Source: a bacterium
GTDB taxonomy: Bacteria > UBP14 > UBA6098
Reading direction: 5' to 3'
Assembly: GCA_030642425.1 (NCBI GenBank)
Contig: DAOWNU010000087.1
Coordinates: 1-7,623 of the forward strand
Length of the DNA stretch: 7,623 nucleotides
Shown: positions 1 to 4,451 of the stretch, piece after piece
Layout of the letters: each line of letters opens with the position of its first letter
How positions within the stretch are numbered: the first letter of the stretch is position 1
Notes under the pieces: model-generated
The model's input: the letters and a program-made list of their open reading frames with translations, nothing else
Told to the model about the DNA's origin: nothing
Database searches by the model: none
Made by a program: the position numbers and the translations under genes

Positions 1-56
1 ACAGAGAACACAGAGGGAGAAGAGGTAAAAGTGTCCTATCCAGCACCATCCCTTTT

Positions 57-103
57 GATTCCGGCTTCCCGCTTTCGCGAGGACAAGCTTTGCGGGAATG
101 ACA
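57..103. repeat. REP-like palindromic repeat (GATTCC...GGGAATGACA type)
   Basis: TTCCCGC (66-72) is the exact reverse complement of GCGGGAA (92-98). Between them lies TTTCGCGAGGACAAGCTTT. The tail GGGAATGACA is typical of a dispersed palindrome family found in gaps of many bacterial genomes, usually in the compact form ATTCCCGC-TTTCGC-GGGAAT. This copy has a longer, diverged loop. Family membership is from recall; the inverted repeat is seen directly. Confidence 0.55.
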
Positions 104-122
104 GGTTGAGTGTGGGGAGGGT

Positions 123-147
123 TTTGACATTTGAGCTTTGACATTTG
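123..147 (+). repeat. Two direct repeats of TTTGACATTTG
   Basis: TTTGACATTTG occurs at 123-133 and again at 137-147, a period of 14 bases. Each copy contains a perfect TTGACA -35-like hexamer (124-129 and 138-143). The repeat could be part of a promoter or operator for deoB. It could also be low-complexity sequence, since the following bases to about 178 are made of related TTTGGATTTATTTAG words. Confidence 0.5.
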
Positions 148-165
148 GATTTATTTAGATATTAG
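138..165 (+). promoter_or_regulatory. Possible promoter for deoB
   Basis: TTGACA (138-143) is followed after 16 bases by TATTAG (160-165), which matches four of six -10 consensus positions. A start near 172 would give a leader of roughly 90 bases before deoB. The -10 is weak and the region is AT-rich, so this could be chance. Confidence 0.25.
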
Positions 166-259
166 GATTTATTGTTTAATTAAAACAGATTTACCAATAT
201 TTCTTCCAATGCTGCCTTTTGGCAAAAAATAAGCAATATCGAACAGAAAGCCGGAAATT

Positions 260-1429
260 ATGAGCAAAGCTATTATTATCATCCTCGACGGCGTGGGGCT
301 TGTGGAGGCTCCCGACGCCGCCGACTACAACGATGTCGGCAGCGCGACACTGATAAACACCGCCAGAGCGATGGGCGGTCTGAACTTGCCGAATCTGGAA
401 AAACTCGGGCTCGGCAATCTGGCCCCGATACTGGGCATGCCGCCGGCAAATCCACCCACCGGCGCAGTCGCAAGGCTGATCCCCCATTCGCCGGGCAAAG
501 ATTCCACCTCCGGCCACTGGGAATTGGCGGGGATTATTCTCGACAAACCGTTTCCCACTTTCCTCGACGGTTTCCCCGACGGGATAATTAAGCCGTTCTC
601 CCACAAAATTGGCCGGGAAATACTCGGAAATTACGCCGCAAGCGGCACACAAATAATCGAGGAACTGGGGGAGGAGCACCTTCTAACCGGGAAACCGATA
701 GTATATACCAGCGCGGATTCGGTTTTCCAGATCGCCGCTCACGAGGGCATAATTCCGGTCGGGCTGCTCTACGATTGGTGCAGGATCGCCCGGAAAATTC
801 TTATTGGGCCAAACGTCGTGAGCAGGGTGATCGCGAGGCCGTTTATTGGCGAGCCGGGCAATTTTTCGAGAACTCCCAAGCGAAGGGATTTTTCGGTAGA
901 ACCCCCAATTCCCACGCTTCTGACAAAGATCGAAAGGGCATGGCTTCCCGTTGTCGCTATCGGGAAAATAATGGACCTTTTCGCAGGTGTCGGCGTTACG
1001 GAGCCTGTGTTCACCCATTCCAATTCGGAGGGCATCGCCGAGACTATCCGCATGATCCGCGAATACGATTCCGGCCTGATATTCACGAATCTTGTGGATT
1101 TCGACATGCTGTGGGGGCATCGCAACGACTACCGCGGGATGACACAGGGCCTGTGCGAGTTCGATAATGCGCTGCCGATCCTTATGGAGGCTATGTCCGA
1201 CGACGATCTTCTGTTTATAACCGCCGACCACGGCAACGACCCGACCACGCCCAGCACCGACCACAGCCGCGAGATTGTCCCGCTCGTTATCCTGGGGAGA
1301 AAAATCCGGCCGGGCAGAATTCCCGACCGGGGCACGTTCGCGGACCTCGGGCAAACAGTCGCCGATTTTCTCGACATCGAGCCGACAGAATTCGGCACGA
1401 GCTTTTTAAAAGAGATATTAATCCCGTAG
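260..1429 (+). CDS. deoB: Phosphopentomutase DeoB
   Basis: DeoB interconverts (deoxy)ribose 1-phosphate and (deoxy)ribose 5-phosphate in the cytoplasm, linking nucleoside breakdown to the pentose phosphate pathway. The 389-residue length is normal for this alkaline-phosphatase-superfamily enzyme with two metal ions. Visible landmarks are the metal-binding Asp10 in IIILDGVG, EAPDA (16-20), the phosphorylated Thr83 in GKDSTSGHWE, RTP (204-206) with AIGKI (233-237), NLVDFDMLWGHR with Asp282 and His287, TADHGNDPT with Asp323 and His324, and His335 in TDHSRE. These correspond to the catalytic Thr and metal ligands known in the Bacillus enzyme, and none is missing. The ATG start puts the IIILDG strand at the expected N-terminus; the Shine-Dalgarno is weak (AGAAAG about 10 bases upstream). 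No salvage partner such as a nucleoside phosphorylase is adjacent. The TAG stop lies inside a repeat word (AATCCCGTAG) that recurs downstream. Confidence 0.96.
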   Translation: MSKAIIIILDGVGLVEAPDAADYNDVGSATLINTARAMGGLNLPNLEKLGLGNLAPILGMPPANPPTGAVARLIPHSPGKDSTSGHWELAGIILDKPFPTFLDGFPDGIIKPFSHKIGREILGNYAASGTQIIEELGEEHLLTGKPIVYTSADSVFQIAAHEGIIPVGLLYDWCRIARKILIGPNVVSRVIARPFIGEPGNFSRTPKRRDFSVEPPIPTLLTKIERAWLPVVAIGKIMDLFAGVGVTEPVFTHSNSEGIAETIRMIREYDSGLIFTNLVDFDMLWGHRNDYRGMTQGLCEFDNALPILMEAMSDDDLLFITADHGNDPTTPSTDHSREIVPLVILGRKIRPGRIPDRGTFADLGQTVADFLDIEPTEFGTSFLKEILIP

Positions 1430-1432
1430 AGA

Positions 1433-1459
1433 CGACCCGGCGGGTCGCACGCATTTTTT
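1433..1459 (+). terminator. Likely intrinsic terminator of deoB
   Basis: CGACCC (1433-1438) and GGGTCG (1442-1447) form a perfect 6-bp GC-rich stem with a 3-base loop starting 4 bases after the deoB stop. A run of six T follows at 1454-1459. The T-run is 6 bases from the stem, farther than in a textbook terminator. The hairpin also resembles the dispersed GTAG-GRG-CGACCC...GGGTCG repeat type, so it may be a repeat serving as terminator. Confidence 0.5.
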
Positions 1460-1461
1460 CT

Positions 1462-1486
1462 CGTTCACACGGTCTCCGTGGGAACG
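1462..1486. repeat. Palindromic repeat CGTTC-CACGG / CCGTG-GAACG
   Basis: CGTTC (1462-1466) plus CACGG (1468-1472) pair with CCGTG (1476-1480) plus GAACG (1482-1486), with one unpaired base on each side and a TCT loop. It is a 10-bp interrupted stem. The reverse strand reads GTTCCCACGGAGACCGTG, a word I associate with dispersed intergenic repeats in other genomes. Confidence 0.55.
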
Positions 1487-1495
1487 TAAAAGGGG

Positions 1496-1510
1496 CGACG
1501 CTCCGCGTCG
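1496..1510. repeat. Short hairpin CGACGC-TCC-GCGTCG
   Basis: There is a perfect 6-bp stem with a TCC loop, preceded by AGGGG and followed by ATAGGGGGG. It sits 9 bases after the preceding palindrome and has the same tight 3-base loop design. No T-run follows, so it is not a terminator on the + strand. Confidence 0.5.
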
Positions 1511-1568
1511 ATAGGGGGGAGAAGAGGACGCAGAGCATTGTAGGGAGATAAGAATTTGAATCCCGTAG

Positions 1569-1589
1569 GGGCGGGTTTTACGCCCGCCC
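1569..1589. repeat. Palindromic repeat GGGCGGG...CCCGCCC
   Basis: GGGCGGG (1569-1575) pairs perfectly with CCCGCCC (1583-1589) across a 7-base loop TTTTACG. It is headed by AATCCCGTAG (1559-1568), the same 10 bases that carry the deoB stop codon at 1420-1429. Translated, it gives the familiar VGAGFTPAR, a string produced by spurious ORFs over this repeat family. Confidence 0.65.
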
Positions 1590-1600
1590 GTGGTAGTGGT

Positions 1601-1635
1601 CGTCATTGCGAGGAGCGCAGCGACGTGGTAATCTC
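1601..1635. repeat. Dispersed intergenic repeat (GTCATTGCGAGGAGCG type)
   Basis: CGTCATTGCGAGGAGCGCAG followed by CGACGTGGTAATCTC matches a palindrome-like repeat that occurs in many unrelated bacterial genomes. Its loosely complementary ends are ATTGC...GGTAAT. The family match is from recall. Spurious ORFs through it give a CEERSD string, as seen here. It carries no coding signal. Confidence 0.7.
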
Positions 1636-1706
1636 CTCCGCACACCTGCCATTTCAAACCGAAGCGAGAAATCTTCCGCTTATTAAAAGACTTCTCCCAA
1701 TACAAC

Positions 1707-1753
1707 TTCCCCCTTCTTTAAAAGCGCGGGGGTGGGAGAGATTCTTCAATCTC
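1707..1753. repeat. Two small palindromes before the AT-rich block
   Basis: CCCCC (1709-1713) and GGGGG (1728-1732) flank TTCTTTAAAAGCGCG, resembling the dispersed CCCCCTTTAA...GGGGG repeat type. GAGATT (1738-1743) then pairs with AATCTC (1748-1753) over a CTTC loop. The second ends where the composition drops sharply to AT-rich. Confidence 0.5.
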
Positions 1754-1764
1754 GCAAGCATTTC

Positions 1765-2020
1765 AAGTATAGTAACAATAATAATATTTAGCATATCATA
1801 ATTGTTACATAGAATAACAGCTACAATAATTATAATATCGCTAACTACATGTTATAAATAAATAAGTAAATGTAAAATATTATTATCGATAATTAATATA
1901 ACGATATCAATAATCATCATAACAATATCTACAACGAATAATATTCAACATATAAGTAAAATAACTATTGTATTAGATATTATTATTCTTATACTATATT
2001 TAGTAACATAAACGATAAGG
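1765..2020. other. AT-rich, low-complexity block upstream of the 2032 gene
   Basis: By count, 1801-1980 holds 33 G or C in 180 bases (about 18%), far below the flanking genes. ATA, AAT and TAA words dominate, giving stops in all frames, so it is not coding. TAGTAACA occurs near both ends (1770-1777 and 2001-2008). A 19-base word at 1780-1798 recurs at 1937-1955 with three mismatches. No DnaA-box array, tRNA fold or iteron set was recognised. It may be a promoter or UP-element region, a protein-binding or DNA-unwinding site, or drifted low-complexity DNA. Confidence 0.7.
1968..1995 (+). promoter_or_regulatory. Possible promoter for the 2032 gene
   Basis: TTGTAT (1968-1973) and TATACT (1990-1995) are separated by 16 bases, giving a start near 2002 and a leader of about 30 bases. 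Hexamer-like matches are common by chance in such AT-rich DNA, so this is only the best placed of several options. Confidence 0.35.
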
Positions 2021-2031
2021 ATAAGAATAAT

Positions 2032-2955
2032 ATGAAAAGAACAAACATCTCACTCCCTCAACTGCTCGAACAGGGCGATATAATACGCCTCGTTGACGAT
2101 AGAAATTCCGGCGAAGTCTATCATCTGCCCGCCAACCTCCGCGACGACTTCGATTCTGCCTTCGACGCTTTCCGCGAAGCCTTCGCGCTATGCTCTAACA
2201 TCCGTATCGATAAAGAGCAATTAAGCGAAGCCACGCGCAAAAGCTATTACATCCTCCGAAAGACCCTCAACCGACTGAAAAGGTTCATCCGCGTGGTCGC
2301 CGACTCGAAAACCGCTTCGGAAATGTTCCACGAATTTGGAATCGACAACGCCTATCCGACGAAATATGAGGATATGACCTCCCTTGCGACCGGCCTCATT
2401 CTTCCGAAGCTCGACGATTGGGACGGCACGGCGCAGGAGATTTCGTCCGCAATGAAAGACGAAGTCACAACAGCTATCGAGGATTTCGCGTCGAAATCCA
2501 GGGCAAACGGTGTAAAACAGCCGGCATCGCATGTCGCCACCAGCCATCGCGACGACAGGCTTCGGGAATACAAAGCCGTCCTCACCCGAATCCTCAACTA
2601 TCTCTACCTGATGCTCCCCGACGGCAAATACGACCAACGCGTCGAAGAATACCACTTCGAGAAATGGGACAGGCCGCAATCCAACAAACCCGCCGCCCCG
2701 AAGAACTTCGCCTACGACCCCGAAACCGCCCTCTGGCGCTGGGATGCCGTCGATGGCGAGGGTGTTATCTACGAGCTGGTTTTCCGCCGCCGCTACACGA
2801 CCGGCGAATGGGCCCTGTTATACAAAGGGCCGGAAACACAGACCGCAAATGTGCCGGCGGTCTCGTTCATCGGCAAATATGATTTCCGCGTCCGCGCACT
2901 GGAGGGCAAACACAAGGGCTACTGGAACGGGTCGCCGAGCGGCGACATGCAATAG
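2032..2955 (+). CDS. Hypothetical protein with helical N-terminal region and FN3-like C-terminal domain
   Basis: I do not recognise a named family for this 307-residue protein. Residues 35-100 and 130-195 read as amphipathic helices (for example SYYILRKTLNRLKRFI and YKAVLTRILNYLYLML), suggesting a helical bundle. A polar, charged segment (about 155-178) and a linker (210-220) separate parts. Residues 219-304 fit a fibronectin type III sandwich: PAAPKNFAYDPE, LWRWDAV, VIYELVFRR, YDFRVRALEG and a terminal YWNGSPSG. There is no signal peptide, membrane segment or sorting tail, so a cytoplasmic location is inferred. From memory, helical-plus-FN3 proteins of unknown role occur in Bacteroidetes and related phyla. 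AAGGA (2017-2021) lies 10 bases before the ATG and supports this start. It has its own gap on both sides and is probably a single-gene unit. Confidence 0.85.
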   Translation: MKRTNISLPQLLEQGDIIRLVDDRNSGEVYHLPANLRDDFDSAFDAFREAFALCSNIRIDKEQLSEATRKSYYILRKTLNRLKRFIRVVADSKTASEMFHEFGIDNAYPTKYEDMTSLATGLILPKLDDWDGTAQEISSAMKDEVTTAIEDFASKSRANGVKQPASHVATSHRDDRLREYKAVLTRILNYLYLMLPDGKYDQRVEEYHFEKWDRPQSNKPAAPKNFAYDPETALWRWDAVDGEGVIYELVFRRRYTTGEWALLYKGPETQTANVPAVSFIGKYDFRVRALEGKHKGYWNGSPSGDMQ

Positions 2956-2956
2956 T

Positions 2957-3006
2957 TGCCGAAAACCGCCGGTGACGACCGGTGCGGGATAAAGCGGTTT
3001 TCGGAA
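2957..3006 (+). terminator. Long stem-loop just after the FN3-type gene
   Basis: CCGAAAACCGC (2959-2969) is the exact reverse complement of GCGGTTTTCGG (2994-3004), an 11-bp stem beginning 4 bases after the stop codon. The 24-base interior has its own CCGG-TGACGA-CCGG mini-hairpin, which would compete for one base of the outer stem. AATATATT follows instead of a clean T-run. Its position suggests transcript termination or mRNA 3' end protection, but it could be a repeat. Confidence 0.5.
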
Positions 3007-3043
3007 TATATTAAGGCGGCTTGGAGGCCGCGCGGCAGGGCCG

Positions 3044-3059
3044 GTCGGTAACGACCGAC
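3044..3059. repeat. Hairpin GTCGGT-AACG-ACCGAC
   Basis: A perfect 6-bp stem with an AACG loop. The sequence echoes CCGG-TGACGA-CCGG at 2969-2982, so the two may be diverged copies of one element. No T-run follows. Confidence 0.45.
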
Positions 3060-3065
3060 AGCGTA

Positions 3066-3137
3066 AGGTGCTCAACGGCTACGCCGATTCGGCGGCGAGG
3101 GCCGCAGCCGGAGGTGCTCAACGGCTACGCCGATTCG
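3066..3137. repeat. Two direct copies of a 26-bp sequence
   Basis: The 26 bases at 3066-3091, starting AGGTGCTCAACGG and ending CGCCGATTCG, recur exactly at 3112-3137, a period of 46. Each copy holds the small palindrome CGGC-TAC-GCCG. The second copy runs on into CTTCGAGTGGAGCGATAAGA, which resembles the dispersed 'CTTCGAGTGGAGC' gap repeats. The 20-base spacer is GC-rich. The pair lies just upstream of the promoter at 3172. Confidence 0.75.
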
Positions 3138-3171
3138 CTTCGAGTGGAGCGATAAGAAATCTTAATACTAA

Positions 3172-3199
3172 TTGACTAATCCTCATTCAGCATTATATT
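3172..3199 (+). promoter_or_regulatory. Sigma-70-like promoter of the secreted-protein gene
   Basis: TTGACT (3172-3177) and TATATT (3194-3199) are separated by 16 bases; each matches five of six consensus positions. Transcription would begin near 3206, giving a leader of about 28 bases that contains the Shine-Dalgarno site. The -10 overlaps an in-frame TTG at 3198, which argues against that codon being the translation start. Confidence 0.65.
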
Positions 3200-3221
3200 G
3201 AAACAAATAGTGAAAACTTAC

Positions 3222-3229
3222 AAGGAGGT
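3222..3229 (+). promoter_or_regulatory. Strong Shine-Dalgarno site AAGGAGGT
   Basis: AAGGAGGT is a full match to the 16S rRNA tail and ends 4 bases before the ATG at 3234. It fixes that ATG as the start over the TTG at 3198. It is the only strong Shine-Dalgarno in the window; deoB and polA have weak ones. Confidence 0.8.
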
Positions 3230-3233
3230 CGAA

Positions 3234-4220
3234 ATGAAGTGGATCGCAGCTCTTGTTATGCTAACAGTCGCGTTCGTCGCGCTGGCGGACGACAGCGAGG
3301 ACTATTTCCCCAGAGTGATCGGAAATTCCTGGACGCACGAGGACTCCACCGTCGATGGGATCGATACAACCGTGAGCGTCGTTGTCGGCACGGATACGAT
3401 GCTCGGCTATGAGACGTGGATCACCGAGAATACGGACGCCGACGGAACGGACTCGTCCTACACGCAGTTCCGCACCGACGGTGTTTATATTCTCGTAACA
3501 CTTCTCGATTCTCTTGTCGAGGGTAATCAAGCTTTGAAAATGGCGCCACCCACTGTCGATGTTGGCGATAGCTGGACTGCACTTGATTTCGACACGGCTT
3601 TCTCTCAATCCGGCATCGACATAAACCTCGATATCGATATTCAAATGGAGGTTCTCGGCAGAGACGATATCACCGTCCCGGCCGGGTTTTTCCCGAATTG
3701 TCTTAGAATATATCTTGTCTCCAATTTCTCATACGTCGCCTCGATGGGCGGCACACCATTAGTATCCGGTGATGGAGTTCAGGGCCGCGACACGATGTGG
3801 GCTGCGCAACATGTCGGCACGGTTATGGACAGGAGTATCGAGTATGAGATCGATTTCATGACCGGCGAAATAGTGGACTCATCTAAATCCCGCACCATTC
3901 TGCTGGATTACGATTTCACCGGTGTTACAGAAAGCGCTCCGCTGCCGGAGGGCTTTTCGCTCGAGACCTGCCCGAACCCATTCAATGCGGCAGTCTCTAT
4001 TTCCGCACCGGATGGTGCCGAAATTAATGTGTTCGATTTGAACGGCAGATCGGTCGCGGAGATTACCGCTTACGGGAGCGAGTCGGCGAAGCCGTCGAGC
4101 ACGAATGCCTCCGGCGCGTGCCGGTGGACACCAGACGAATCAGTCGGTTCCGGCGTCTATCTCGTCCGCGCGACTGTGGGCGGCATTTCGGTTACGAAGC
4201 GTGTCGCGTATCTGAAATAA
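3234..4220 (+). CDS. Secreted protein with C-terminal T9SS-type sorting domain
   Basis: This 328-residue protein starts with a signal peptide, MKWIAALVMLTVAFVALA, with cleavage likely after Ala18 (ALA|DD). The mature part opens with YFPRVIGNSWTHE (24-36), a 'YFP..GNSWTY' motif that I associate with exported proteins and lipoproteins of FCB bacteria. It continues with VPAGFFPNCLRI (148-159) and MWAAQHVGTV (188-197), which fit the 'VPAGxFxxC ... WxAxxVG.V' pattern of that beta-rich type. Residues 237-328 form a C-terminal sorting domain: PEGFSLETCPNPFN, INVFDLNGRSVAEI, then W298, SGVYLVRATVGG and KRVAYLK. In FCB bacteria such tails direct secretion and surface attachment through type IX secretion. 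No catalytic motif is seen, so the role is open. There is no lipobox cysteine. Promoter and Shine-Dalgarno are clear, and it appears to be a single-gene unit. Confidence 0.88.
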   Translation: MKWIAALVMLTVAFVALADDSEDYFPRVIGNSWTHEDSTVDGIDTTVSVVVGTDTMLGYETWITENTDADGTDSSYTQFRTDGVYILVTLLDSLVEGNQALKMAPPTVDVGDSWTALDFDTAFSQSGIDINLDIDIQMEVLGRDDITVPAGFFPNCLRIYLVSNFSYVASMGGTPLVSGDGVQGRDTMWAAQHVGTVMDRSIEYEIDFMTGEIVDSSKSRTILLDYDFTGVTESAPLPEGFSLETCPNPFNAAVSISAPDGAEINVFDLNGRSVAEITAYGSESAKPSSTNASGACRWTPDESVGSGVYLVRATVGGISVTKRVAYLK

Positions 4221-4233
4221 TCGTAGGTTAAAT

Positions 4234-4319
4234 GTTCCCTTCGGCAAGCTCAGGGAACGCGGCAAGCTCAGGGAACGGCGGAATACCGGTCGGTGAGCTT
4301 GCCGAACCGCCCGGTATTC
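4234..4319. repeat. Nested palindromic repeat with an 18-bp tandem duplication
   Basis: CGGCAAGCTCAGGGAACG is repeated head to tail at 4242-4259 and 4260-4277. GTTCCCT (4234-4240) pairs with AGGGAAC (4252-4258). GAATACCGG (4281-4289) pairs with CCGGTATTC (4311-4319). TTCGGCAAGCTCA (4240-4252) is also the exact reverse complement of TGAGCTTGCCGAA (4294-4306). Alternative folds are therefore possible. The 'CTTCGGCAAGCTCAGG' and 'TGTCGAAATGACA' (to about 4347) words belong to dispersed families seen in many bacterial gaps. It may also end the upstream transcript. Confidence 0.7.
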
Positions 4320-4451
4320 GTCGGCCTTCAGCCTCTGTCGAAATGACAGAATTAGGACGGCGGCGACATGCCCGTTTCGGGTTTGCCATCGTCAAACACC
4401 TACGGTTCCTTTGCAGTCGAATTAGAAATAATAATCAAAACAGAGCAAAAC

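Larger units (their letters stand above)
1..259. other. Intergenic region upstream of deoB
   Basis: No gene is supported here. The first 26 bases are purine-rich low-complexity sequence (ACAGAGAACACAGAGG type), a kind of sequence often found in gaps of environmental genomes. A palindromic repeat follows at 57-103. An AT-rich stretch with two TTTGACATTTG boxes (121-190) leads to deoB. A minus-strand open frame that overlaps the end of this region is a shadow of deoB. Confidence 0.7.

Noticed and set aside
683..1354. 223-residue minus-strand ORF and other antisense frames inside deoB and polA
   Set aside because: They lie wholly opposite well-supported enzymes, have no recognisable domains, and are expected shadows in GC-rich codons.
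1556..1801. 81-residue + strand ORF (VGAGFTPAR...CEERSDVVIS)
   Set aside because: It is a translation of the dispersed hairpin repeats at 1569-1635; these strings are typical of spurious ORFs over such repeats, the start is TTG, and the end falls in the AT-rich block.
1765..2020. Replication origin in the AT-rich block next to a polA region
   Set aside because: No DnaA-box cluster (TTATCCACA type) or dnaA/dnaN genes were seen; polA is not a reliable origin marker.
3198..3233. TTG start 12 codons upstream in the secreted-protein gene
   Set aside because: The TTG overlaps the -10 box, and the extension would encode the Shine-Dalgarno AAGGAGGT and spoil the signal peptide N-terminus; the ATG at 3234 fits all signals.
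4368..4451. 28-residue N-terminal extension of polA
   Set aside because: The extension does not resemble Pol I; the family N-terminus begins at the ATG at 4452 (LYLMDG close to residue 10).
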